Made by a program: the position numbers and the translations under genes. Source: an uncultured Bacilli bacterium (GTDB taxonomy: Bacteria > Bacillota_I > Bacilli_A > RF39 > UBA660). Taken from it: a stretch of DNA of 64,000 nt. The DNA lies in assembly GCA_934098385.1 (NCBI GenBank), contig CAKOOJ010000001.1, positions 124,001 through 188,000 of the forward strand, in the 5' to 3' direction. The notes below the pieces were generated by a model. That model did no database searches. It was not told the DNA's origin and saw only the letters and a program-made list of their open reading frames with translations. This document shows positions 53,853 through 62,987 of the stretch, in pieces (position 1 is the stretch's first letter; every line of letters starts with the position of its first letter).

Positions 53853-54468
53853 TTACTTTCACCATCGCAGGTCTAATAACTCTATCCTTGTACATATAAC
53901 CCTTTTGTAATACTTCTACAACTACATTATGTGGTTTTGACTCATCATGTTCCATTAATACTGCTTGGTGTACTCTTGGATTAAATTCTATTCCTTCAGC
54001 TTCTATTTCTTTAACTTCAAATTTATTTAATATATCAACTATACTTGTATATATCATTTTAAACCCACTTAAGAATTTAGAAACTTCATCTGATAAATCA
54101 GTATCGTCTAACATAATTGCTCTTTCAAAATTATCTACTATAGGAAGTAAGGACTTTAAAACATCTTCATTAGCATATCTTAATAAACTAGATGTCTCTT
54201 CTTCTTTTCTTCTTTTAAAATTCATCATTTCAGCTTGAGCTCTAATAGCCTTATCATTACTGGCATTCAGAGCAAGTTTTAATTTTTCAATCTCACTTTC
54301 TAAATGTTCACATTTTTTATTTTCATGTTTTACATTTTTGTGAGCTTTATAAGGTTTCTCATTTTGTGTTTCTTTTGTATTATCTTTTTCACGTTTCATT
54401 TCTTCAACCTTACTTTTTATATCTTTTAATTCTTCTTTATTAACTTTTTTATTATTTTCTTCTTTCAT
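53845..54468 (-). CDS. grpE: Nucleotide exchange factor GrpE
   Basis: A 207-residue GrpE: N-terminal charged coiled coil, AEMMNFKRRKEEE, LLPIVDNFERAIM and a C-terminal beta domain with EFNPRVHQAVLMEHDE-like FNPRVHQAVLMEHDES and VVEVLQKGYMYKDRVIRPAMV. It releases ADP from DnaK. It starts three bases after hrcA. Confidence 0.96.
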   Translation of the reverse strand: MKEENNKKVNKEELKDIKSKVEEMKREKDNTKETQNEKPYKAHKNVKHENKKCEHLESEIEKLKLALNASNDKAIRAQAEMMNFKRRKEEETSSLLRYANEDVLKSLLPIVDNFERAIMLDDTDLSDEVSKFLSGFKMIYTSIVDILNKFEVKEIEAEGIEFNPRVHQAVLMEHDESKPHNVVVEVLQKGYMYKDRVIRPAMVKVNE

Positions 54469-54471
54469 ACT

Positions 54472-55464
54472 TTACCTTTCTATGTAGTTTTTTAAATAGT
54501 CTAAAAGAGTAACTACTTTATCATATTCCATTCTTTTTGGTCCTATAATAGCAAGTGTCCCAACTTCACCACCTATGTTGTAGCTAGTTTTTATAACTGT
54601 TGTATCTGGATCAAAATTATTTTCTTCTCCAATGTATACTTTTATGTCTTTATCATCAGTTTCAATATTTTTAACCAATTCTACATCTTCTAGTTTATTT
54701 ATTATTTCTTTTATTTTTTCTGGTTCATTATATTCTGGTTGTTTTAAAATATTTGTCTTTCCTCCAAAAAATACATCATCATTAGAACCTTCTTTAAATT
54801 CAGAAAATGCATTGTAAAAGAAACTACATAATTCTTCATATTTTTGCATTGTATTAGCAATTTCAGGTTTAATAACATATTCTAATTTTTCTAGTATTTC
54901 ATTTATTGGTGTTCCAACTAATTCTTTATTTACGATTTCACATGTTTTAACTATTTCTTTAACACTAACATCCTCTGGTATATATACTTGTCTATTTTCA
55001 ACATGTCCCGTATTTGTTACAAGTACAGAAACAACTTTCTTTTCATCTATAGGAATTATACTTATTTGTTTTAATATGTTGTTATAACTGTTTTTTCCTA
55101 ATACTATACTTGTATAATTAGTTATATCGCTAATAATCTCCATACATTTATTAATAGCATCACTCAATATCAAATCTTTGTTATTCAAAATTGTTTGAAG
55201 TTTTAAAACATCTTCACCAGTTATTTCTTTAGGTTTCATTAAATTCTCAACGTAGTAATGATATCCAGCTTCACTAGGGATTCTTCCACTACTTGTATGA
55301 GTTTTTTCTAAATAACCTAATTCTTCTAAATACATCATATCATTTCTTATTGTTGCTGAAGAACATTTAAATTTCTTGCATAATGATTTAGAGCCAACTG
55401 GTTTAACAGTTTTAATATAAGATTCGACAATGGCTTTTAATAATTTACTCTGTCTATCTCCCAC
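54472..55464 (-). CDS. hrcA: Heat-shock repressor HrcA
   Basis: A 330-residue repressor of class I heat-shock genes. The N-terminal winged helix shows KPVGSKSLCKKFKCSSATIR and LEELGYLEKTHTSSGRIPS. The start is GTG at 55464 after AAGGAAGTGA. Two CIRCE elements flank its promoter, giving autoregulation with GroE-dependent repressor activity as known in Bacillus subtilis. Confidence 0.95.
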   Translation of the reverse strand: MGDRQSKLLKAIVESYIKTVKPVGSKSLCKKFKCSSATIRNDMMYLEELGYLEKTHTSSGRIPSEAGYHYYVENLMKPKEITGEDVLKLQTILNNKDLILSDAINKCMEIISDITNYTSIVLGKNSYNNILKQISIIPIDEKKVVSVLVTNTGHVENRQVYIPEDVSVKEIVKTCEIVNKELVGTPINEILEKLEYVIKPEIANTMQKYEELCSFFYNAFSEFKEGSNDDVFFGGKTNILKQPEYNEPEKIKEIINKLEDVELVKNIETDDKDIKVYIGEENNFDPDTTVIKTSYNIGGEVGTLAIIGPKRMEYDKVVTLLDYLKNYIER

Positions 55465-55476
55465 AAAATCACTTCC

Positions 55477-55503
55477 TTAGCACACACTTTTCTTTAGTGC
55501 TAA
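55477..55503 (-). promoter_or_regulatory. CIRCE operator, promoter-proximal copy
   Basis: TTAGCACAC, nine bases, TAGTGCTAA: the canonical 9-9-9 geometry of the HrcA operator, downstream of the -10 box and just before the hrcA ribosome binding site. Confidence 0.88.
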
Positions 55504-55507
55504 CTAC

Positions 55508-55536
55508 ATTATAATATTATGCTTAGCACTTGTCAA
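55508..55536 (-). promoter_or_regulatory. Promoter of the hrcA operon
   Basis: On the minus strand TTGACA, 17 bases, TATAAT: a perfect vegetative consensus, with its -35 inside the distal CIRCE. Confidence 0.9.
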
Positions 55537-55550
55537 TATATGAGTGCTAA
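55523..55550 (-). promoter_or_regulatory. CIRCE operator, promoter-distal copy
   Basis: TTAGCACTT, ten bases, GAGTGCTAA. One base longer than the consensus spacer and with one arm change. It overlaps the -35 box of the hrcA operon. Confidence 0.8.
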
Positions 55551-55712
55551 TTTTTTTATTTTTTTTTAAATTTTAATTATATTACAATTATTATATTTTA
55601 ATGAATAATTTATAAGTTATTCATTAAGTTCTTAGTCTACAAAATCATTCACTATAATATTTCTAATAGACTTAAATAAATAAATTTGATATTATGTATT
55701 TGGTGATCATAA

Positions 55713-56705
55713 ATGTATATAAATAAATTAATGGAAAAAGCAAAAGAAAATAAAAAAACAATATGTTTAGTAGAAACAAATGATATTAGAACGTTAGAAG
55801 CAGCAAGTATAGTAAAAAAAGAAGAGTTTGCCAATATAATTCTTGTAGGTGATGAAGTTAATATAAATAATATTGCAAAAACAAATAAAATTGATTTAGG
55901 TGATATTAAAATTATAAATCCTTTGAATAGTAAATTGACAAATGAATTAATAAATAAATTTTATGAAATTAGAAAAAATAAGGGAATGAGCTACGAGGAA
56001 GCCAAGAGAATTATAACAACTGATTATTTATATTTTGGCGATATGTTGGTATATTTAGACTATGCAGATGGATTAGTTGCAGGGGCAACTCATTCATCAA
56101 GTGATGTACTTCGTGCTGCTTTAAAAACTGTTAAAACTGCACCTGATTCAAAAATTGTTTCATCATTTTTTCTTATGGAACTTGAAAATAAAAATTTAGG
56201 AGAAAATGGATTATTTATTTATTCAGATTGTGGTATGATACAAAATCCAACAAAGGAAGAATTAGTTGACATTGCATATAGTAGTTATAAAACTTTTTTA
56301 ACTTTAATTGGAAATAATCCTAAAATAGCATTTTTATCACATTCTACAAATGGAAGTAGCAAATGTAGTGATGTGGATAAAGTTAAAGGCGCAGCAAATT
56401 TATTCAAAGAAAAATATCCAGATATTATAGCCGATGGTGAAATGCAGCTAGATGCTGCAATAATACCTAAAGTTGCTGATGCAAAATATCCTACTTCAAA
56501 AATTAAAGGTGATGCAAATATACTTATATTTCCAGATTTGGATGCAGGTAATATAGCATATAAAATAACTGAAAGAATGGCTAATGCAAAAGCTTATGGT
56601 CCAATTACTCAAGGTATAAAAAAACCAATAAATGATTTATCTAGAGGTTGCACTAAGGATGATATAGTTGGAGTTATTGCAATAACATGTCTTCAAGCAA
56701 AATAA
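55713..56705 (+). CDS. pta: Phosphate acetyltransferase
   Basis: A 330-residue enzyme converting acetyl-CoA and phosphate to acetyl phosphate and CoA, the first step of substrate-level ATP formation through acetate. Family signatures include DGLVAGATHSSSDVLRAAL, the SHSTNGSSK segment and LIFPDLDAGNIAYKITERM. Length is normal. ackA is not adjacent. A palindrome (AATGAATAA/TTATTCATT, about 55599-55624) lies in the upstream region with no T-run. Confidence 0.95.
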   Translation: MYINKLMEKAKENKKTICLVETNDIRTLEAASIVKKEEFANIILVGDEVNINNIAKTNKIDLGDIKIINPLNSKLTNELINKFYEIRKNKGMSYEEAKRIITTDYLYFGDMLVYLDYADGLVAGATHSSSDVLRAALKTVKTAPDSKIVSSFFLMELENKNLGENGLFIYSDCGMIQNPTKEELVDIAYSSYKTFLTLIGNNPKIAFLSHSTNGSSKCSDVDKVKGAANLFKEKYPDIIADGEMQLDAAIIPKVADAKYPTSKIKGDANILIFPDLDAGNIAYKITERMANAKAYGPITQGIKKPINDLSRGCTKDDIVGVIAITCLQAK

Positions 56706-56709
56706 ATTT

Positions 56710-56735
56710 TAGAACCTAATGGTTCTATTTTTATA
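56710..56735 (+). terminator. Terminator after pta
   Basis: TAGAACC and GGTTCTA pair around TAAT and are followed by TTTTTAT. Confidence 0.85.
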
Positions 56736-56736
56736 T

Positions 56737-56760
56737 AAAAAAAGAACTTATTAAGCTCTT
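56737..56760 (-). terminator. Terminator after efp
   Basis: On the minus strand AAGAGCTT and AAGTTCTT pair around a short loop and are followed by TTTTT; part of the stem is the efp stop region. Confidence 0.7.
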
Positions 56761-57311
56761 GATACGTATTTTCCATCAATAGTAGAAACTATAATGTGTT
56801 CTCCTTGAGATATAAATAAAGGTACTCTTAATGTGTAACCAGTTTCTATAACTGCATCTTTAGTAGCATTATTAGTAGTATTACCTTTTGTTGCATCTGT
56901 AGTTTCAGTAACTTCATACTCAACCTTTTCAGGTAAAGTTATACCAATAATTTCACCTTCATAAGTAGAAATATCTATATCCATACCTTCTTTTAAGAAT
57001 TTAATTTGATCTTTTAATTTTTCTTCCGGTATTTCTAATTGTTCATATGTTTCATTATTCATAAATACATAATTACTTCCATCATTATATAAATAATTCA
57101 TTTTAGATTTATCTACTCTAGCTCTTTCAATTTTGATATTAGTATTATAAGTATCTTCTACTAAAGCACCAGTTCTTAAGTTTCTTAATTTCATTTTCAT
57201 AAATGCACTACCCTTACCAGGCTTTACATGTTGAAATTCTTCAATTAAACATAACTTACCATCTATAATAATAGTCATACCATTCTTAATTTCATTTATA
57301 TTAATATTCAT
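56751..57311 (-). CDS. efp: Elongation factor P
   Basis: A 186-residue EF-P that relieves ribosome stalling at polyproline. It has the KOW-like domain 1 with HVKPGKGSAFMKMKLRN, where the Lys of PGKGSAF is the modification site in other bacteria, and the two OB-fold domains ending YTLRVPLFISQGEHI. GAAAGGAG precedes the ATG. Confidence 0.97.
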   Translation of the reverse strand: MNININEIKNGMTIIIDGKLCLIEEFQHVKPGKGSAFMKMKLRNLRTGALVEDTYNTNIKIERARVDKSKMNYLYNDGSNYVFMNNETYEQLEIPEEKLKDQIKFLKEGMDIDISTYEGEIIGITLPEKVEYEVTETTDATKGNTTNNATKDAVIETGYTLRVPLFISQGEHIIVSTIDGKYVSRA

Positions 57312-57336
57312 ATGTAGCTCCTTTCAATAAATTAAA

Positions 57337-57516
57337 TTATTTTCCTATTTTAGCTTCTTTAAAAGTTTGATGTTGTTGACATTTAGGACAATATTTATTT
57401 ATTTCTAATTTTTCAGTTGTATTTCTTGTATTCTTTTCTGTATGTCTTATCATAAAACCACATTTAGGACATTTTAATCCAACTAGGCATCTTGCATCAG
57501 TTTTTCCTTTTGCCAT
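57337..57516 (-). CDS. rpmG: Ribosomal protein L33
   Basis: A 59-residue frame from ATG 57516 (AGGAGG-like GGAGG upstream) to TAA 57337. CPKCGF and YCPKCQQHQTFKEAK, with TEKNTRNTTEKLEINKYCP, match the zinc-binding form of L33. The N-terminus MAKGKTDARCLVGLKC is a little longer than typical. It lies directly upstream of efp. Confidence 0.88.
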   Translation of the reverse strand: MAKGKTDARCLVGLKCPKCGFMIRHTEKNTRNTTEKLEINKYCPKCQQHQTFKEAKIGK

Positions 57517-57567
57517 AAAATAACCTCCTTTGTTTACAAAACTATAAGTATTATAACAAAGAATATA

Positions 57568-59523
57568 CTAATTATCAAATAAAACTTTACTAACTTGTCT
57601 AGATAAATACATATTTATTGGATATGTACGTGTATTTTCTCTTTCTTTATAATCAATATTAGGACTAACTATTATTAAACTATACATAGGTTTATCACTA
57701 GGCATATAAGAAACAAATGTCCTAGTTGTAGCATAAGTGTCACTTATCCCATCTTTATCACTGTCTAAAATAGATTCACTAGTACCAGTTTTACTACTAG
57801 CATTATATTTCTTATCTATATAAAAACTACCAGTACCATAAAGTGATACATTTCTTAAACCTTCTTTAATTCTATTTTTATATTTTTCTTCTAAATCTAT
57901 TGTATTTAAAACTTTTTTTTCATTTTTTAAAACAACTTCACCTTTATCATTAACTATTTCTTTCATTAAAGATAATGCTATTCTATTACCATTATTTGCT
58001 ACTGTGTTAATATATTGTGTTAATTCTATAGGAGTATATGTGTCATATTGTCCTATACTTAAATTAAGTAATAAATCATCGCTTATAGTTTTACCAATAA
58101 TACCAATATTTTCATTATCTAAATCTATACCAGTCTTACTACCAAGTCCATAACTAGCTAAAGTATCTCTATATACTTTAAAAGCATAATCTAAATTATT
58201 TAAACTCATATTATATTTATATTTCTCACCAGTTAATCCTATTGCTATTAAAAATTGATAATAATTACTAGATTCTTGTAATGCTCTTAAATCATTAACT
58301 CTACCTAAACTTTTCCAACTACATTTCTGTGTCTTATTTTTTAATTTAACACATGAATCATATACACTAGTACCTATATCTATAATATTATATTTATAAC
58401 CTATTGAAATAGTAGCAGCTTTAACAACACTACCTACTGTATAACTTTTATTAATATTACCTATTTCATTATTATAAAACTCTCCATTATTATAACTCTT
58501 ACCTACCATACTAACAATACTACCATCAGTAGGATCACTTACAATTATATAGGAACCATTATAATATCTAGTACTTTTATAATCTTTAGATTTTAATATT
58601 TCACCTTCTAATATACTTTCTATTTTTTGTTGTAAATTAATATCAATATTAAGTACTAAGTCATTTCCTCTTTTTTCTTCACTTAACAATGTTATTGTAT
58701 TATCATTATTTATTTTATATTTAGCTTTTTTTCCTTTTAAATATTTTTCATAATATTTTTCTAAATAACTAGTACCAACTATGTCATTGCTAACATATCC
58801 TAATTTTTTATATGTTTCTATTTCTTCTTTTGGTATTAAACCTATAGTACCAATAACATTGCTTAATGTATCATCATAATTATTAACTCTTTTAAATGAT
58901 AATTCACATCTTATACCAGGTAAATTTAATTCTATAACTCTACTATATTCTTCATCAGTACAATTCTTTTTTATATATTTATCTTCATAATTATATCCTT
59001 TAGACATAATACTATATATTTTACTAGCCCTCTTATCTATATCACTCATATTATTTATCATATCATCAGTTATTTTACTTAATTTAATCTTTAAAAGTTC
59101 ATCACTACTTATTTTTCTTTCTTTATATTTAGTATATTCTGTATAACTAACTAATTTATTAATTTCGTCAGTATGAGTTATATAATAATAATATTTTAAT
59201 TCTTCTTGATTACCAAAATCTATATCAACTACTTCACCTAATTTTTTAGCAATATCTATTTCATCTTTTATATCAATATTTTTTATTTTATTATATATTA
59301 TTGTTTTTATACCAACATTATCTACTATTATATTTCCAAATTTATCTAATATTCTTCCTCTAGGAGCACTATTACCATATATTATTTTATTATTTTTTTG
59401 TTTTAATATATCTTCATAATAATCATTTTTATAAAATATTAAATAACTAATTCTACTAATAGTAATTAAATAAATTACAATTAATAATATATAAAGTATT
59501 TTTTTCTTCACATTATTCACCAT
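57568..59523 (-). CDS. Class B penicillin-binding protein (PBP2 type)
   Basis: A 651-residue transpeptidase for peptidoglycan cross-linking. One N-terminal membrane helix (about 8-28), a dimerisation domain with PRGRILDKFGN, then the catalytic domain: SVVK (the SxxK nucleophile) in TVGSVVKAATIS, SSN and KTGTS. It could be an elongation PBP2 or a sporulation SpoVD-like partner of the SEDS protein. GTGA near the first codons leaves a slightly later GTG start possible. Confidence 0.93.
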   Translation of the reverse strand: MVNNVKKKILYILLIVIYLITISRISYLIFYKNDYYEDILKQKNNKIIYGNSAPRGRILDKFGNIIVDNVGIKTIIYNKIKNIDIKDEIDIAKKLGEVVDIDFGNQEELKYYYYITHTDEINKLVSYTEYTKYKERKISSDELLKIKLSKITDDMINNMSDIDKRASKIYSIMSKGYNYEDKYIKKNCTDEEYSRVIELNLPGIRCELSFKRVNNYDDTLSNVIGTIGLIPKEEIETYKKLGYVSNDIVGTSYLEKYYEKYLKGKKAKYKINNDNTITLLSEEKRGNDLVLNIDINLQQKIESILEGEILKSKDYKSTRYYNGSYIIVSDPTDGSIVSMVGKSYNNGEFYNNEIGNINKSYTVGSVVKAATISIGYKYNIIDIGTSVYDSCVKLKNKTQKCSWKSLGRVNDLRALQESSNYYQFLIAIGLTGEKYKYNMSLNNLDYAFKVYRDTLASYGLGSKTGIDLDNENIGIIGKTISDDLLLNLSIGQYDTYTPIELTQYINTVANNGNRIALSLMKEIVNDKGEVVLKNEKKVLNTIDLEEKYKNRIKEGLRNVSLYGTGSFYIDKKYNASSKTGTSESILDSDKDGISDTYATTRTFVSYMPSDKPMYSLIIVSPNIDYKERENTRTYPINMYLSRQVSKVLFDN

Positions 59524-59540
59524 TATTATTATGGATACAA

Positions 59541-59572
59541 ATAAAAAAAATACTCTTAATTTAAAGTATTTT
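59541..59572 (-). terminator. Terminator of the 102-residue gene
   Basis: On the minus strand AAATACT and AGTATTT pair around an AT loop and are followed by TTTTTT. Confidence 0.8.
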
Positions 59573-59864
59573 TTAATTCTTTAACTTTCCTTACATTTTT
59601 AACAAATAATTGTCCTATATAAGGATCATATATTTCATCACTTAAAATATAATCACTATTTTTATTATTCAAGTTAATTTTTCTTAAACTACTATTTTCT
59701 ATATATTTAGATCCAACTTTAAATAATCTAGCATTACTCTTTGCAAGTTCATAAGTACAAGCCACTAAATAATCATCATCAATAATATCATATTTTTTTA
59801 AATAGTCTAATAAATTATAATTTATACTAGTTATAATATAAATATCTCCAACATATTTTTCCAT
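59556..59864 (-). CDS. Unknown protein, 102 residues
   Basis: It starts at the ATG at 59864 (AGGAGTGAT upstream). The sequence MEKYVGDIYIITSINYNLLD and a later Tyr/Asp-rich part suggest a small alpha/beta protein. There are no membrane segments or known motifs. It precedes the PBP gene on the same strand. Confidence 0.65.
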   Translation of the reverse strand: MEKYVGDIYIITSINYNLLDYLKKYDIIDDDYLVACTYELAKSNARLFKVGSKYIENSSLRKINLNNKNSDYILSDEIYDPYIGQLFVKNVRKVKELKNTLN

Positions 59865-59973
59865 ATTAATCACTCCTGTTAAAAATATTATACATTATAA
59901 TAAAATTAAATCAAGTTTTGTAATTATTATAATATATATTAGTAATTACATGTTAAAAATAGTAGACTTTATA

Positions 59974-60204
59974 TTAATAATTTAATTCAACATCAGTTTT
60001 CAAAACTGATGTTAACATTGTTACACCTTGTTCCGTAAAAACATAAGGAAGTTCCCTTACACCGCCATGTGAATTATTCAAACTTATTAATATTTCTTTT
60101 GACTACCTTATTTAAATTAAATGTTTCATAATTTAACAATGATGCTAAATCACTATCAATCATAACCTTAACACCACGAACTTCATATATTTTTTTGTTT
60201 CCAT
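59974..60204 (-). pseudogene. Remnant of an ORF6N-domain antirepressor
   Basis: From the ATG at 60204 (GGAGGATTT upstream) the frame breaks at once in an A run. A second frame gives KIYEVRGVKVMIDSDLASLL and ends at KRNINKFE; a third, without the expected PEDFMFQL part, gives GGVRELPYVFTEQGVTMLTS. These are the ORF6N signatures of phage and mobile-element antirepressors. A short internal deletion and at least one frameshift make it a remnant. 60205-60330 holds nothing else recognisable. Confidence 0.75.
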
Positions 60205-60330
60205 AAATCCTCCTGAATTTTAATATATGTAATTTTTATATTGTATTTACCTTATAGTTGTTTATTATATCATAATATAAATGATTTTATATAAAAAAAG
60301 ACGAAATAATAACTCTGGTAGAGAATTTAT

Positions 60331-60378
60331 AAAAAAAACAATTTATTATAATGAATATGTTCATTATTTCAAATTGTT
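60331..60378 (-). terminator. Terminator after the SDR gene
   Basis: On the minus strand AACAATTTG..AATAATG and CATTATA..AAATTGTT form an extended imperfect stem followed by a T-run of eight. Confidence 0.7.
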
Positions 60379-61140
60379 TTTATTATATTTATTAATTTTA
60401 ATGTTTTGTATATGATAATTAATCATTAATAATAATTTAGTTGGAATAAATCTTGTAGCAAAAATTGCTAATTTCATTCTTAATGTAGGTATAATAATTA
60501 ATTTATTTTTAAACATTTTATTGATTGCATATTGTGCTACATATTCACTTGTTGCACTTTTAGTATTGAAAGATCCACCAGCTACTTTATTAAAATTTGT
60601 ATCAACAGGTCCGGGGCATAATATGCTTATTTTAACATTACTATTCATTTGTTTTAATTCTTCATATATGGCTAAACTTTGTTTTAAAACATAATTCTTG
60701 GTAGAGTAATAAGTTGATAATTTAGGTCCTGCCATAAATCCAGCACTGGATGCTACATTTAAAATACGTCCCTTATCTTTTTTAACAAAATCAACTAAAA
60801 ATAATTTAGTTAATACATGCAATGCAATAATATTTAAATTAATCATTTCTAATTCTCTATCTAGATTAGTATCTATAAAATTACCAAACAAACCAAAACC
60901 AGCATTATTTATCAGAATATCAATATCTTCATTTTTTACGATTTCATAAAATTTGTAAACATTATCTATTATGCTTAAATCCATATCATATATTTTAACA
61001 TCGGTTTTAATTTTTTTCTTGACTTCGTTTAATTTGTCTTTATTTCTACCAACTAGTATCAAATCATATCCCTTGTTTGATAAGTAATAAGCCATATCTC
61101 TTCCTATTCCGCTACTTCCACCTGTTATAATTGCTTTCAT
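60364..61140 (-). CDS. Short-chain dehydrogenase/reductase
   Basis: A 258-residue classical SDR: cofactor motif TGGSSGIG at 6-13, NNAG, active-site SSAG and YYSTKNY (YxxxK), then PGPVDT. The hydrophobic C-terminal segment (LLLMINYHIQNIK) may associate with membrane. The arginine after the Gly motif (LVGRNKDKL) suggests NADPH. The substrate is unknown. AAGGAGATA precedes the ATG. Confidence 0.9.
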   Translation of the reverse strand: MKAIITGGSSGIGRDMAYYLSNKGYDLILVGRNKDKLNEVKKKIKTDVKIYDMDLSIIDNVYKFYEIVKNEDIDILINNAGFGLFGNFIDTNLDRELEMINLNIIALHVLTKLFLVDFVKKDKGRILNVASSAGFMAGPKLSTYYSTKNYVLKQSLAIYEELKQMNSNVKISILCPGPVDTNFNKVAGGSFNTKSATSEYVAQYAINKMFKNKLIIIPTLRMKLAIFATRFIPTKLLLMINYHIQNIKINKYNKNNLK

Positions 61141-61170
61141 AAAATTATCTCCTTATACTTAAATTATATC

Positions 61171-61196
61171 AAAAAAAATAACAAATTGTTATTTTT
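61171..61196 (-). terminator. Terminator after the 172-residue membrane protein gene
   Basis: On the minus strand AATAACAA and TTGTTATT pair and are followed by TTTTTT. Confidence 0.85.
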
Positions 61197-61707
61197 TAGA
61201 GAAAATACTCTTAATTTTACCAACAATAAATACTATATCATCACATTTCTTTATTGCAATTGTTTTACATATAGCTTTTCCACCAACTGTCAAACTTGAT
61301 ATTATACTTGAAACTAATATACTAGCTAAGACTGTATTTCCGCCAATAAGTCTTGATAGGGATATTGCAACCATAGCACCCATACCACCACTTATAATAC
61401 CGCATATATCACCTATAACATCGTTGCAGATACTTGCAACTTTAACAGAATTTTTTAATAATTTTAAAGATTCTTTAGCGCCTTTTATTTTCTTTGAAGA
61501 TTTAGCATGAAATGTAGCTTCATTACTCGTTAAACTAGCAGTTCCAATCATATCAAATATAATACCTATTGCGATTACTAGTATTGTAATTAATATCATA
61601 ATAAAAAGATTTGCATTTGTACTAATAATATTTGATACGAAACTAAAAGTTAATGAAAGAAAAAAAGTCATTAAAAAAACTTTATATATCCAGTTATCTT
61701 TTTTCAT
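61189..61707 (-). CDS. Membrane protein, CorB/CNNM-like fragment family
   Basis: A 172-residue protein with three or four hydrophobic segments; IGIIFDMIGTASLTSNE followed by KKIKGAKESLKLLKN and CNDVIGDICGIISGG is a pattern seen in clostridial proteins often labelled CorB-like. It lacks CBS domains. The start is the ATG at 61707 after AAGGGG; a TTG directly before it has poorer spacing. It lies directly downstream of the large ncRNA on the same strand and could be co-transcribed with it. Ion transport is uncertain. Confidence 0.65.
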   Translation of the reverse strand: MKKDNWIYKVFLMTFFLSLTFSFVSNIISTNANLFIMILITILVIAIGIIFDMIGTASLTSNEATFHAKSSKKIKGAKESLKLLKNSVKVASICNDVIGDICGIISGGMGAMVAISLSRLIGGNTVLASILVSSIISSLTVGGKAICKTIAIKKCDDIVFIVGKIKSIFSKK

Positions 61708-61739
61708 CAATACACCCCTTATATAAAGCTTGGAAAATT

Positions 61740-62205
61740 TTGTATGGTATGTTATAAATTAATTTTACGGCTTTGGTCGAGTTGAATTTCTCTATTTCCT
61801 ATCCCTCAGTTACCTTTAGGCGATTTCTCTTTATAAGGAAATAATTAAAAGTTACCTATTTAATTACTCGATTACCACTTAGTCCGCACTTCAAACCTTA
61901 TAACTTAACACGCTAGAAGTTTTCCTTGACACAACTAACCTATTCTTATTCGCTTTTGCAATCATATTTTCATAAATATATTCTTTAATCCCACATAACC
62001 ACTCACGACATGCACTTTTTTGTATTTCGTGACGCAATTAAAGGAGTTAAATTGTATGCCATTACAACCGTCCTTAAATTTTAAATTATATACTCACCCC
62101 GACTTGGGCAGAAGAAGCAAATATACAAAGTGTCATTTGTACAATTGATGGATTTTTAGCCCCATCTTCAAATAGTGTTTATGACTAGCATAATGCACCA
62201 CACAT
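61740..62205 (-). ncRNA. Large structured RNA of about 465 nt
   Basis: A region richer in G+C than its surroundings with no reading frame, behind a perfect consensus promoter. Ends pair: GTGTGGTG near the 5' end with CATACCATAC at the 3' end. Inside I see GATGG/CCATC, a GACG/CGTC stem enclosing GTTGTA/ATACAAT, CACGA/TCGTG, AACTTC/GAAG, CGAGT/ACTCG enclosing AGTAATTAAA/TTTTAATTA and ATTTCCT/AGGAAAT. I do not find the RNase P core (GAGGAAAGTCC), tmRNA ends or a group II domain V. It may belong to a known large-RNA class (ROOL, GOLLD, OLE) or be new. Confidence 0.65.
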
Positions 62206-62210
62206 TTAAG

Positions 62211-62239
62211 ATTATACCATATATGGTGGTATCTGTCAA
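62211..62239 (-). promoter_or_regulatory. Perfect consensus promoter of the large RNA
   Basis: On the minus strand TTGACA, 17 bases, TATAAT. The spacer contains the palindrome CCATATATGG, a possible operator. Transcription would start near 62205. Confidence 0.9.
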
Positions 62240-62286
62240 TTTACTACTCTTAATAATTATATTCTTATAAAATAAAAAAATGTATG

Positions 62287-62976
62287 TTAACAGCCCTCAT
62301 CTGTTGTACATACATTAGTATTTATTTTATCTATTAACTCTTGATATTTACGTGATAACTCTTGCTTTTCTTGTTCATCTAATTCATCGGTAGAATTAAC
62401 TTGACTGTCAACAGTTTTAAAATGTAAACCAACATAATTACCATCTTTTATGAACACTACTGTGGGTACTAATATTTTCTTTTCATTTGCTCTTGTACTA
62501 TTTTCATCAAAAACAGTATTTATATCAGTGCCTATAACTTTAATAATTTCTTCATATATTTTACTTTTTTCTTCATCTTCATTTTCGTACGAATCTCTTA
62601 ATTTTTTTAAGTTGTAATAATATAAAGTATCTACATTATTTTCTTTTAAAGTCTTAAGTAAGATAGGTAATGCAGTTCTACACCAATTACATTCTGACCA
62701 ACCAAAATATATTACATTAGTTCCTTTATGTAATAATTTAACAATTTCATCGTCACTAACATATTTAACATTATTATCGCTATCTATATTCAATGTTTTA
62801 AGAATATAATTTTCTGTTAATTCTACTCCATTATCTTTTTCATATTCGTTTTTAAATTTTATTTCATCATCAGTATATACATCTTTAACGTCATCTGTTT
62901 TTATAAAAAATAAAACAGTTGATAATACACCAATTACAATTATAACACTAATAATCATTATCATATTTTTTCTCAT
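62287..62976 (-). CDS. Membrane-anchored thioredoxin-like protein
   Basis: A 229-residue protein with one N-terminal membrane helix (about 5-25), then a thioredoxin-like domain with FGWSECNWCRTALPIL, active-site Cys at 96 and 99 (CNWC). There is a long charged insertion (DEEKSKIYEEIIKVIGTD) before the cis-Pro region (LVPTVVFIKDG). It probably acts on disulfides outside the membrane. The last residues include two more Cys (VCTTDEGC). AAGGATG precedes the ATG. Confidence 0.85.
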   Translation of the reverse strand: MRKNMIMIISVIIVIGVLSTVLFFIKTDDVKDVYTDDEIKFKNEYEKDNGVELTENYILKTLNIDSDNNVKYVSDDEIVKLLHKGTNVIYFGWSECNWCRTALPILLKTLKENNVDTLYYYNLKKLRDSYENEDEEKSKIYEEIIKVIGTDINTVFDENSTRANEKKILVPTVVFIKDGNYVGLHFKTVDSQVNSTDELDEQEKQELSRKYQELIDKINTNVCTTDEGC

Positions 62977-62987
62977 AATTACATCCT

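Noticed and set aside
55599..55624. Terminator in the pta upstream region
   Set aside because: The AATGAATAA/TTATTCATT palindrome has no T-run on either strand.
59974..60204. Active phage antirepressor gene
   Set aside because: ORF6N signatures are split between frames and an internal part is missing, so it is a remnant and no other phage genes surround it.
61740..62205. RNase P RNA, tmRNA or a group II intron
   Set aside because: I did not find the conserved RNase P core, the tmRNA tRNA-like ends or a domain V hairpin, so I left the RNA unassigned.
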